From Swaminathania salitolerans (GTDB lineage Bacteria > Pseudomonadota > Alphaproteobacteria > Acetobacterales > Acetobacteraceae), in the NCBI RefSeq assembly GCF_025994315.1, contig NZ_BAQE01000001.1: a stretch of DNA of 64,000 bases. One strand, 5' to 3'. Every line of letters begins with the position of its first letter. The stretch's first letter is position 1. Positions 15,990 through 24,427 of this stretch are shown piece after piece. Both the position numbers and the translations under genes were made by a program. Below the pieces are notes generated by a model, which searched no databases, had not been told where the DNA came from, and saw only the letters and a list, made by a program, of their open reading frames with translations.

Positions 15990-17396
15990 ATGACCGTTCG
16001 CACACGCTTTGCCCCTTCTCCCACCGGCTTGCTGCATATCGGCAATGCCCGTGCGGCCCTGTTCAATTTCCTGTTTGCCCGCCATCACGGTGGGCAATTC
16101 CTGCTCAGAATCGAGGATACGGATCGCGAGCGTTCCACGCAGCGCGCGGTCGATGTCATCTTCGACGGGCTGGCCTGGATGGGGATTACCGCGGATGAGG
16201 AGCCCGTCTTCCAGTCCACACGTCAGGGGCGCCATACGGAAGTGGCGCAGGAGCTGCTGGAAAAAGGGCTGGCCTATCGCTGCTATTGCACGGCCGACGA
16301 GCTGAAGCAGATGCGCGAGGACGCCATCGCGAAGGGTCAGCCGCCGCGCTATAACGGCATGTGGCGCGACCGCGATCCTTCGGAGGCGCCGGAAGGCGCA
16401 GCCTTCGCGGTGCGTCTGAAAGCGCCGCGCGAGGGCGAAACCGTCATCAACGATCTGGTCCAGGGCGAGGTCCGCGTGGCCAATGCCGAGATGGACGATC
16501 TGATCATCCTGCGCTCGGATGGCACACCCACCTATCTCCATGCCGTGGTGTGCGACGATCATGACATGGCGATCACCCATGTCATCCGGGGAGACGATCA
16601 TCTGACGAACACGTTCCGTCAGGCCATGATCTATCGCGCCATGGGCTGGGATCTGCCGCATTTCGCGCATCTGCCGCTCATACACGGGCCAGATGGCGCC
16701 AAGCTGTCCAAGCGTCATGGCGCGCAATCGGTTGTGGAATTCCGCGATGAGGGTTTCCTGCCGGAAGCGCTGTGCAACTATCTGCTGCGTCTGGGCTGGG
16801 GTCATGGCGATGCCGAGATCCTGAACCGTGAGGAGCAGATCCGCCTGTTCGATCTGGACGGCGTGGGTCGCTCGCCCTCGCGCATGGATTACGTCAAGCT
16901 CACCCATCTGAACGGCGTCTATATGCGCGAAGCCGACGATGCGCGTCTGACCGATGACGTTCTGGAGCGTCTGAAGACACGTGACGATATCACGGTGGAT
17001 GACGCCCTGCGCGCCCGCGTACTGACCCTGATGCCGGGGCTCAAGGAACGCGCCAAGCTGCTGACGGATCTTGCCGACAGCGCGGCTTTCCTCGGTCGGT
17101 CCCTGCCCTTCCCCTATGACGTCAAGGCGCAGAAGCAGCTTTCGGAAGACGGCAGGGACGTGCTGCGCGGCGTGGCGCAGGCGCTGGCTCTGGTCGAGCC
17201 GTTCGAGGCACCGGCCATCGATGGCGCTCTACGTGAGTTTGCGGAAACCAGAGCGATCAAGCTGGGACAGGTCGCCCAGCCCCTGCGTGCGGCCATGACC
17301 GGCAGCACGGTCTCGCCCGGTATCGATCTGACCCTTCAGGCCCTCGGCCGGGACGAGGTTCTGGCCCGCATAGGAGCCGCGATCGCGCATGGCTGA
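15990..17396 (+). CDS. gltX: Glutamyl-tRNA synthetase
   Basis: This class I aminoacyl-tRNA synthetase charges tRNA-Glu (and perhaps tRNA-Gln for amidation). The 468-residue protein has the HIGH-type motif PTGLLHIGNARAALFN at the N-terminus and KLSKRHG in the second half. The frame is open upstream to 15684, but MTVRTRFAPSPTG at 15990 is the conserved start. It heads a plus-strand run: pyrB begins 8 bases before its stop. Two gltX copies are common in Alphaproteobacteria, and this may be the non-discriminating or the misacylating one; I cannot tell which. Confidence 0.95.
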   Translation: MTVRTRFAPSPTGLLHIGNARAALFNFLFARHHGGQFLLRIEDTDRERSTQRAVDVIFDGLAWMGITADEEPVFQSTRQGRHTEVAQELLEKGLAYRCYCTADELKQMREDAIAKGQPPRYNGMWRDRDPSEAPEGAAFAVRLKAPREGETVINDLVQGEVRVANAEMDDLIILRSDGTPTYLHAVVCDDHDMAITHVIRGDDHLTNTFRQAMIYRAMGWDLPHFAHLPLIHGPDGAKLSKRHGAQSVVEFRDEGFLPEALCNYLLRLGWGHGDAEILNREEQIRLFDLDGVGRSPSRMDYVKLTHLNGVYMREADDARLTDDVLERLKTRDDITVDDALRARVLTLMPGLKERAKLLTDLADSAAFLGRSLPFPYDVKAQKQLSEDGRDVLRGVAQALALVEPFEAPAIDGALREFAETRAIKLGQVAQPLRAAMTGSTVSPGIDLTLQALGRDEVLARIGAAIAHG

Positions 17397-18330
17397 GACG
17401 CTCGCCCGACGGCATCATCTGCTCGGTCTCGAGGGCATGAGCGCCGAGGAGATCACCCCTTATCTCGATCTCGCAGCGAATTATGCCCTGCTGAGCCGCT
17501 CACGCACCGCGCCGCGCGATGCTCTGCGCGGCCGGACGGTGATCAACCTGTTCTTCGAGGACAGCACGCGCACCCGCACCAGTTTCGAGCTGGCGGGCAA
17601 GCGTCTGGGGGCTGATGTCATCAACATGACGGTCGCCACCTCTTCGGTGAACAAGGGCGAGACGCTGCTCGATACGGCGGCCACGCTCAACGCCATGCGC
17701 TGCGACCTGCTGGTGGTGCGTCACGCGGCCTCGGGGGCGCCGGCGCTTCTGGCGCAGAAGGTCGAGGCCAGCGTGGTTAATGCCGGTGACGGCATGCACG
17801 AACACCCGACACAGGCCCTGCTCGATGCGCTGACGATCAAGCGCCATCTGGGCACGCTGAGCGGGCTGACCGTCGCGATCTGCGGCGATGTGGGTCACAG
17901 CCGCGTCGCACGTTCGAACATCCATCTTCTGACCGCCATGGGCAGCAGGGTGCGTCTGGTCGGGCCGCCCACGCTGGTTCCGGGTGTCATGCAATCGCTC
18001 GGTGCCGTCTCGATTCACCACGACATGGAAAGCGGGCTGCGTGACGCCGACGTGGTGATGACCCTCCGGCTGCAGCGCGAACGCATGGGCGCAGGGCTCG
18101 TACCGAGCGCACGCGAGTTCTACCGGTTCTACGGCGTGGACAGCCGACGCCTCGCCTTCGCGAAGCCCGGGGCGCTGGTCATGCATCCCGGACCGATGAA
18201 TCGCGGTGTCGAGATCGCCTCGGATGTCGCGGACTCGACCCAGAGTGTCATTCAGGAACAGGTCGAGATGGGCGTTGCCGTGCGCATGGCCGTGCTCGAT
18301 CGCCTCTCACGTATGCGGACGGCGTCATGA
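17389..18330 (+). CDS. pyrB: Aspartate carbamoyltransferase catalytic chain
   Basis: PyrB joins carbamoyl phosphate and aspartate in the first committed step of pyrimidine synthesis. The 313-residue protein has the carbamoyl-phosphate motif FFEDSTRTRTSFE, the HPTQALLDALT block, and the aspartate-side loop LRLQRERM. It overlaps gltX by 8 bases and the following pyrC homologue by 4 (ATGA). That coupling fits the large ATCase type in which PyrB assembles with an inactive dihydroorotase homologue. No pyrI gene is present. Confidence 0.95.
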   Translation: MAETLARRHHLLGLEGMSAEEITPYLDLAANYALLSRSRTAPRDALRGRTVINLFFEDSTRTRTSFELAGKRLGADVINMTVATSSVNKGETLLDTAATLNAMRCDLLVVRHAASGAPALLAQKVEASVVNAGDGMHEHPTQALLDALTIKRHLGTLSGLTVAICGDVGHSRVARSNIHLLTAMGSRVRLVGPPTLVPGVMQSLGAVSIHHDMESGLRDADVVMTLRLQRERMGAGLVPSAREFYRFYGVDSRRLAFAKPGALVMHPGPMNRGVEIASDVADSTQSVIQEQVEMGVAVRMAVLDRLSRMRTAS

Positions 18331-19619
18331 CCGATCTCGTTTTCGACAATGTCCGGCTGATCGATCCCCGGACGGGGCAGGACAGTCCCGGGCGTCTTCT
18401 CGTCCGCGACGGACATATTGCGGCGCTGGATGCGCCCGGGGCCGAAGGCGCGCCCGAAAATGCGACACGCATCGACGGTGCGGGCGCGGTTCTCTGCCCC
18501 GGTCTGGTCGATATGCGCGTCGCGATAGGCGAACCGGGCTTCGAGTATCGCGAGACGATTGCCTCCTGCGCGCGGGCAGCCGCCGCTGGCGGCGTGACCA
18601 CCCTGGCCGTGCTGCCGAATTCGAAACCTGCGATCGACGAGCCGGCGCTCGTGCGCCTGCTGCGCGGACGCGGGGACGAAACCGGGCTCGTCACCATTCT
18701 TCCCTATGGCGCCCTGACGAAAAACTGTGCCGGGGAGGAGATGGCCGAACTCGGATTGCTGCGCGAGGCGGGCGCGGTCGCCTTCACCGACGGCATCCAT
18801 GCCATTGCCGATACCAAGCGGATGCGCCAGCTCCTGGCCTATGCGCAGGGCGTGGGGGCGCTTGTCGTGCAGCATCCCGAGGATCCTTCCCTGGCGCGGG
18901 GCGGGGCCGCCACCGCAGGGGCGCTCGCGACCCGCATGGGCCTGCCCCAGATTCCTGCCGCAGCGGAAGCCATCCTCATCGCCCGCGATATCCGTCTGGC
19001 GGAGATGACGGGCGCCCGTCTGCATTTCGGTCATGTCTCGACGGCAGAGGGGCTGGAGCTGATCCGGCAGGCAAAGCAACGCGGACTGCCGATCACCTGC
19101 GATACGGCGCCCCCCTATTTCACCCTGAACGAATCGGCCATCGGGGCCTTTCGCACCTATGCGAAGCTTTCGCCCCCGCTTCGGGCCGAGAGCGACCGCC
19201 TCGCGGTCTGCGCGGCTCTGGCGGATGGCACGATCGATGCGATCGCCTCCGATCACGCCCCATGGGACGCCGACGACAAGCGCCTGCCCTTCGCACAGGC
19301 GAGCGCAGGCGGAACCGGACTCGCCACGCTGCTCGGCGTCACGCTCGCCCGGGTGCATGAGGGCGATCTCCCTCTCGCGCGGGCCATCGCTCTTCTGACC
19401 GGGGCGCCTGCCGCGCTTCTCGGCAGCCCCGCCGGCACGCTGGCGCCCGGCGCGGCAGCGGATCTCTGTCTTTTCGATCCGGAAGAATCCTGGGTCGTCC
19501 AGGCAGGCGCCCTGCCGGGACGCGCCCAGAACACGCCTTTCGACGGCGAGACGCTCCGGGGCAGGGTTCTCGGAACGTGGAAATCGGGGCGCCGGGTCTT
19601 CGGCGAACAGACCGCATGA
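18327..19619 (+). CDS. Non-catalytic dihydroorotase homologue (PyrC')
   Basis: This 430-residue amidohydrolase-fold protein aligns with class I dihydroorotase, but key metal ligands are gone. The H-x-H of strand 1, normally D-x-H-x-H-x-R, reads LVDMRVAIGEPG; the later P-H-H block reads TAPPYFTL. The GHVST histidine and the SDHAPW aspartate remain. In Pseudomonas such a protein (PyrC') has no activity but is needed to assemble ATCase, and the 4-base overlap with pyrB supports the same scaffold role here. An active pyrC should exist elsewhere. Most automatic pipelines would call this dihydroorotase. Confidence 0.82.
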   Translation: MTDLVFDNVRLIDPRTGQDSPGRLLVRDGHIAALDAPGAEGAPENATRIDGAGAVLCPGLVDMRVAIGEPGFEYRETIASCARAAAAGGVTTLAVLPNSKPAIDEPALVRLLRGRGDETGLVTILPYGALTKNCAGEEMAELGLLREAGAVAFTDGIHAIADTKRMRQLLAYAQGVGALVVQHPEDPSLARGGAATAGALATRMGLPQIPAAAEAILIARDIRLAEMTGARLHFGHVSTAEGLELIRQAKQRGLPITCDTAPPYFTLNESAIGAFRTYAKLSPPLRAESDRLAVCAALADGTIDAIASDHAPWDADDKRLPFAQASAGGTGLATLLGVTLARVHEGDLPLARAIALLTGAPAALLGSPAGTLAPGAAADLCLFDPEESWVVQAGALPGRAQNTPFDGETLRGRVLGTWKSGRRVFGEQTA

Positions 19620-20266
19620 TCACGATCCCCCATTCCGGTCCGATCCTGCTCTGTGCGGGTATCGCCTATCTTCTGGGAAGCATTCCGTTCGGACTGCTCC
19701 TCAGTCATATCGGCGGCGCCGGCGATATCCGGAAGATCGGATCCGGCAATATCGGTGCGACGAACGTCCTGCGAACGGGACGCAAGGGCCTCGCGGCGGC
19801 GACCCTGCTCCTTGACGGGTTGAAGGGAGCGCTCGCTGTGCTGATCGTTCCGCTGCTGCTCGAAGGGAACGTCCGGACCGGTATGGCGGTCGCGGCGGTC
19901 TGTGTCGTTCTCGGTCACTGCTTTCCGGTCTGGCTCGGCTTTCGCGGCGGCAAGGGGGTCGCAACCGGCCTCGGTGCCCTGTTCGCCCTGTGCTGGCCCG
20001 TCGGGATCGCATGCTGTCTGGTCTGGCTTGCCGTAGCCAAGCTGTCGCATATCTCGTCAGCCGGCGCGCTTGCGGCCTTCATCGTCGCGCCCTTCCTGAT
20101 GCCTCCCCTGAGCGAACAGCCGGTGCATAGCCCGCTTCCCGTTGCGACGCTGCTCCTGACCCTGATCATCCTGCTGAGACATACCGGCAATATCCGGCGT
20201 CTCCTGACCGGGAGAGAAAGCAGGATCAGGATCGACCCGCCACCGCAGGACAAGCAGGAAATCTGA
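19616..20266 (+). CDS. plsY: Glycerol-3-phosphate acyltransferase PlsY
   Basis: PlsY acylates glycerol-3-phosphate from acyl phosphate at the inner membrane, the first step of phospholipid synthesis. The 216-residue, five-helix protein has the three conserved cytoplasmic motifs: GSIPFG, GSGNIGATNVLR and GFRGGKGVATG. It starts inside the pyrC' stop (ATGA overlap), so it belongs to the gltX-pyrB-pyrC' run. The last ~20 residues are a charged tail. Confidence 0.93.
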   Translation: MITIPHSGPILLCAGIAYLLGSIPFGLLLSHIGGAGDIRKIGSGNIGATNVLRTGRKGLAAATLLLDGLKGALAVLIVPLLLEGNVRTGMAVAAVCVVLGHCFPVWLGFRGGKGVATGLGALFALCWPVGIACCLVWLAVAKLSHISSAGALAAFIVAPFLMPPLSEQPVHSPLPVATLLLTLIILLRHTGNIRRLLTGRESRIRIDPPPQDKQEI

Positions 20267-20279
20267 CAGAGAGGCACGC

Positions 20280-21422
20280 ATGGTCCCTGCCCCCACCCCC
20301 TCCGCCATGGAAGGGACCGAGCGCCTGGATGTCATTCGTCTCGCCCGGACGGAGGGTATCGGACCGGTCAATTTCCGTCGTCTGATGCGCGAGCACGGCT
20401 CGGCAGCCTCTGCGCTGGCTGCCCTGCCCGCGAGATTGCAACGGGCCGGGCGGCGGGGCCGGATCGCCATTCCGGATCGCGACGCGATCGAGCGCGAACA
20501 GGATGCCCTGCATCGCATGGGTGGGCGTCTCCTCGTTCTGGGAGATCCGGATTATCCGGCTCTTCTCGCCCGGGTGCCCGATGCGCCGCCTGTGCTCGGT
20601 GTGAAGGGAGATGTTTCCCTCCTCTCCCGCCGCAGTATCGGAATCGTGGGTGCGCGCAATGCCTCGGCAGGCGGTTTGCGTATCGCCGAGAGCCTGAGCG
20701 GAAGCCTCGCCCTCGAAGGCTGCGTGATCGTCTCGGGCCTTGCGCGCGGCATCGACTCGGTCGCGCACAGGGCGGCACTTCATCCCGGCATGACGATCGG
20801 TGCAGCGGCAGGGGGACTCGACTGCTTCTATCCCCCCGAGAACGAGGCGCTCTATCACGCCGTTGCCGAGCGCGGCTGCCTGATCACCGAGGCACCGCTC
20901 GGCACCGTTCCGCAGAGCAGTCATTTCCCTCGCCGCAACAGGCTGATCGCCGGGCTTTCCCTCGGCGTGATCCTGATCGAGGCCGCCTTGCGCTCGGGCA
21001 CGCTTATCACCGCGCGGCTGGCGCTGGATTACGGACGCGATGTCTTTGCCGTGCCCGGATCTCCGCTCGACCCGCGTTCGCGCGGCGGGAACGACCTGAT
21101 TCGCCAGGGTGCGATTCTGACCGAGACCGTTCAGGACGTTCTGGCCCAGATCGGATCGGAAAATCGTCACCCCGCTTTTGCGGGACAGACGCGACTTCCC
21201 GGGCTGGCGGAGCCGCCCGCGCTCGTTTTCGCCCCCGAGATTCCCCCCGGAGAGATCATCGCGCATATCCGCGAACTTCTCTCCCCGACCCCGATGCCAG
21301 TTGACGATATCGTGGCACGCTGCCAGTTCTCGGTATCCTTGGTGCTGTCTGCCCTGTCCGAACTGGAACTGGGCGGCGTGGCAACCTTTCTTCCCGGGGG
21401 GCAGGTCGTACGCGCTGCCTGA
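20280..21422 (+). CDS. dprA: DNA-processing protein DprA
   Basis: DprA binds incoming single-stranded DNA and loads RecA during natural transformation. The 380-residue protein has an N-terminal SAM-like region, the Rossmann-fold core with GIVGARNAS, SGLARGIDSVAHRAAL and FPRRNRLIAGLS, and a C-terminal winged helix (residues ~315-378). The start lies 13 bases after plsY. Together with comEC at 12295 it suggests competence potential, although pilus genes are not in the window. Confidence 0.93.
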   Translation: MVPAPTPSAMEGTERLDVIRLARTEGIGPVNFRRLMREHGSAASALAALPARLQRAGRRGRIAIPDRDAIEREQDALHRMGGRLLVLGDPDYPALLARVPDAPPVLGVKGDVSLLSRRSIGIVGARNASAGGLRIAESLSGSLALEGCVIVSGLARGIDSVAHRAALHPGMTIGAAAGGLDCFYPPENEALYHAVAERGCLITEAPLGTVPQSSHFPRRNRLIAGLSLGVILIEAALRSGTLITARLALDYGRDVFAVPGSPLDPRSRGGNDLIRQGAILTETVQDVLAQIGSENRHPAFAGQTRLPGLAEPPALVFAPEIPPGEIIAHIRELLSPTPMPVDDIVARCQFSVSLVLSALSELELGGVATFLPGGQVVRAA

Positions 21423-21462
21423 CCCCGGTATCCGAACAGGCCGGAGCGGATCTGGAGTAGAG

Positions 21463-24291
21463 ATGACTGATGTCGTAGTGGTCGAAAGCCCGGCGAAGGC
21501 AAAGACCATCAACAAATATCTGGGCGATAATTTCATCGTTCTGGCATCCTTCGGCCATGTCCGCGATCTGCCGCCGAAGGATGGCAGCGTCCGACCGGAC
21601 GAGAACTTCGCCATGGACTGGCAGACCGACGAACGCGGCGCCCGACAGATGGCGACCATCGCCAAGGCAGTGAAATCGGCATCGACCCTCTATCTGGCGA
21701 CAGATCCGGATCGCGAGGGCGAAGCGATTTCCTGGCATGTCCGCGCCGCTCTGGAGGAAAAGAACCTCCTGCGCGGCAAGACCGTGCAGCGTGTCACCTT
21801 CAACGAAATCACCAAATCCGCCGTACAGACGGCCATGGCCAACCCGCGCGCGCTGGATCAGCCGCTGATCGACGCCTATATGGCACGGCGCGCACTGGAT
21901 TATCTGGTCGGGTTCACGCTCTCCCCCGTTCTGTGGCGCAAGCTGCCCGGCAGCCGCAGTGCCGGCCGCGTCCAGTCCGTCGCGCTGCGTCTGATCTGCG
22001 AGCGCGAGGCCGAGATCGAGGTCTTCAGGAGTCGCGAGTACTGGTCGGTCGCCGGCGCGTTCGCAACCGGGGCCGATGCGGCTTTTTCGGCACGTCTGAC
22101 GCATCTCGAGGGGCGCAAGCTCGAGCAGTTCGACCTCGATACCGAGGAAAAGGCCCATGCTGCGCGCGACCTTGTTGCCGCCACGCGATTCTCGGTGCGC
22201 TCGGTCGAGCGCAGAAAGGCAAGACGCAACCCGTCCGCGCCATTCACGACCTCGACGCTCCAGCAGGAAGCCTCGCGCAAGATCGGTATGAGCGCCCAGA
22301 CCACCATGCGTACGGCCCAGCAGCTCTATGAAGGCGTGGATCTGGGTGGCGAGACCGTGGGTCTCATCACCTATATGCGTACGGATGGCGTGACCATGGC
22401 GGCCGAAGCGATCGGCGCCATCCGGGGCATGATCTCCGAAAGCTACGGCGCGGCCTATCTTCCGGACAAGCCGCGCGCCTATTCCAGCAAGGCGAAGAAT
22501 GCGCAGGAAGCCCATGAGGCGATCCGCCCGACCGATGTGACGCGGACGCCGGAGGCGATGGCACGCCATCTTTCCGGCGAGCAGCTCCGTCTCTACGATC
22601 TGATCTGGAAACGCGCCGTCGCCTCCCAGATGCAATCGGCCGAGCTCGATCAGGTCGTGGTGGATATCTCCGAGCCCTCCAACCGCACGGTGTTGCGTGC
22701 AAACGGCTCCATCATCGCCTTTGACGGCTTTCTCCGGCTCTACAGCGAAGGCCGGGACGATTCGAAGGCGGATGACGACGAGAGCCGGATGCTGCCTGCC
22801 ATGAAGGAGGGAGAAGCGCTGCACGGGAAAGGGGCCGAGGCAACCCAGCACTTCACCCAGCCTCCGCCGCGTTATTCCGAGGCGAGCCTCGTCAAGCGCA
22901 TGGAAGAGATCGGGATCGGTCGCCCCTCGACCTATGCCTCCATCCTCGGCGTGCTGCGGGAGCGGAACTATGTCCGGCTCGATTCCCGTCGCTTCATCCC
23001 CGAGGATCGCGGTCGTCTGGTCACGGCGTTTCTGACCTCCTTCTTCGAACGGTATGTCGATACCGATTTCACGGCGACGCTGGAGGAGCAGCTCGACGAT
23101 ATCTCTGACGGGCGGGCCGACTGGCACGACGTCATGGCCGCTTTCTGGCGCGATTTCTCGAACGCCGTCGCCCAGACGAAGGATCTCAAGATCTCGGACG
23201 TGATCGACGCGCTGGACGAGGATCTCGGCTCGCATTTCTTCCCCGCGCGGGAGGATGGCGGCGATCCGCGACAGTGCACGGCCTGCGGAACCGGGCGTCT
23301 GGGGCTGCGCCTCGGCAAGTTCGGCGCCTTCATCGGTTGCTCGAACTATCCGTCCTGCCAGTTCACCCGACGACTCGTTGCCGAGGATGGCGCCGAGGGG
23401 GAAACCCTCAAGGAAGGCATGAAAACGCTCGGTCAGGATCCCGCGACGGGAGAGGAGGTCACGGTCAGGCGCGGGCCTTACGGGCTCTATATCCAGCGCG
23501 GCGAGGCCGATCCCGAGAACAAGAAGATCAAGCCCAAGCGCACCACCATTCCGAAAGGACTGGAAGGCGACAAGCTGACCCTGGACCAGGCGCTCGGTCT
23601 GCTCTCCCTCCCCCGCAAGCTCGGACCGCATCCCGAAACGGGGGAAATGATCGAGGCAGGTCTGGGTCGCTTCGGTCCCTATGTGAAAATGGGCGCGATC
23701 TTCGGCACGCTCGATGCCGATGATGACGTGCTGACCGTCGGGCTCAATCGCGCCGTCGATTCGCTCGCCAAGAAGCTCGCCTCAATTCGCAATCTCGGTG
23801 CCCATCCCAAGGACAAGGAGGCCGTAATGGTCCGCAAGGGGCGGTTCGGTCCCTATGTGCAGCATGGCCAGATGATCGCAAATCTCCCCAAGGGACAGGA
23901 GATGGACGAGGTGACGCTCGAAGAGGCCGTCTCTCTCCTGAACGAGAAGGGGAAACCGCTCAAATCGAAGGGTAAGACGACCCGCAAGACAACGGCCAAG
24001 GCTGCGTCGAAAACCTCCGCCAGCACCGGAGACGAGACAGGCCCGTCGGAAAAGGCCGGAGCCGCGGCAAAGCGCAAGGCGCCTGCGAAGAAAGCCGCCG
24101 GGAAGACGAGCGCGAAGACAACCACGAAGGCAAGCGCGAAAACGACCGGAAAGACAGCCGCGATAGCGACGGGGAAGAAAACGGCAGCGAAGAAGGATAC
24201 GGGAGAAGCCCCCGCGAAACGCACGCCGCGCAAGACCTCCGCTTCCTCCAGGGACGCGTCGGCCGAGCCGGAAAGCGAAAGCGGATCGTGA
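21463..24291 (+). CDS. topA: DNA topoisomerase I
   Basis: TopA relaxes negative supercoils through a 5'-phosphotyrosine break. The 942-residue protein has a Toprim domain (VVVESPAKAKTI and DPDREGEAISWH), the active-site Tyr304 in GLITYMRTDGV, one four-cysteine zinc ribbon (CTACG ... CSNYPSC, near residues 605-635), and two later LG-x-P-x-TGE-type repeats. The last ~100 residues are a Lys/Ala/Thr-rich tail like a eukaryotic H1 tail, common in this phylum and probably for DNA or RNA polymerase contact. ATG at 21463 has GGAG upstream; the earlier open frame is antisense overlap with dprA. Confidence 0.96.
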   Translation: MTDVVVVESPAKAKTINKYLGDNFIVLASFGHVRDLPPKDGSVRPDENFAMDWQTDERGARQMATIAKAVKSASTLYLATDPDREGEAISWHVRAALEEKNLLRGKTVQRVTFNEITKSAVQTAMANPRALDQPLIDAYMARRALDYLVGFTLSPVLWRKLPGSRSAGRVQSVALRLICEREAEIEVFRSREYWSVAGAFATGADAAFSARLTHLEGRKLEQFDLDTEEKAHAARDLVAATRFSVRSVERRKARRNPSAPFTTSTLQQEASRKIGMSAQTTMRTAQQLYEGVDLGGETVGLITYMRTDGVTMAAEAIGAIRGMISESYGAAYLPDKPRAYSSKAKNAQEAHEAIRPTDVTRTPEAMARHLSGEQLRLYDLIWKRAVASQMQSAELDQVVVDISEPSNRTVLRANGSIIAFDGFLRLYSEGRDDSKADDDESRMLPAMKEGEALHGKGAEATQHFTQPPPRYSEASLVKRMEEIGIGRPSTYASILGVLRERNYVRLDSRRFIPEDRGRLVTAFLTSFFERYVDTDFTATLEEQLDDISDGRADWHDVMAAFWRDFSNAVAQTKDLKISDVIDALDEDLGSHFFPAREDGGDPRQCTACGTGRLGLRLGKFGAFIGCSNYPSCQFTRRLVAEDGAEGETLKEGMKTLGQDPATGEEVTVRRGPYGLYIQRGEADPENKKIKPKRTTIPKGLEGDKLTLDQALGLLSLPRKLGPHPETGEMIEAGLGRFGPYVKMGAIFGTLDADDDVLTVGLNRAVDSLAKKLASIRNLGAHPKDKEAVMVRKGRFGPYVQHGQMIANLPKGQEMDEVTLEEAVSLLNEKGKPLKSKGKTTRKTTAKAASKTSASTGDETGPSEKAGAAAKRKAPAKKAAGKTSAKTTTKASAKTTGKTAAIATGKKTAAKKDTGEAPAKRTPRKTSASSRDASAEPESESGS

Positions 24292-24387
24292 CGCTTGCGC
24301 TTTTCCGGTCACAGACCGTGGCCAAAACATCGCGGCGGCTGCTAGGCTCCCTTTCGCGGACGCAAGACGGTCGCTAAGGCGATCGGG

Positions 24388-24403
24388 GAAAGGAGCGCTC
24401 CTT
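24388..24403. repeat. Perfect 16-base palindrome upstream of the S41 protease
   Basis: AAAGGAGCGCTCCTTT is a perfect palindrome. It includes a ribosome-site-like GGAG but is too far from any in-frame start to serve the S41 gene. It could be a small terminator stem for topA or an operator. Confidence 0.45.
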
Positions 24404-24427
24404 TCCTGTTGGTCGAGGTCTCTGGTT

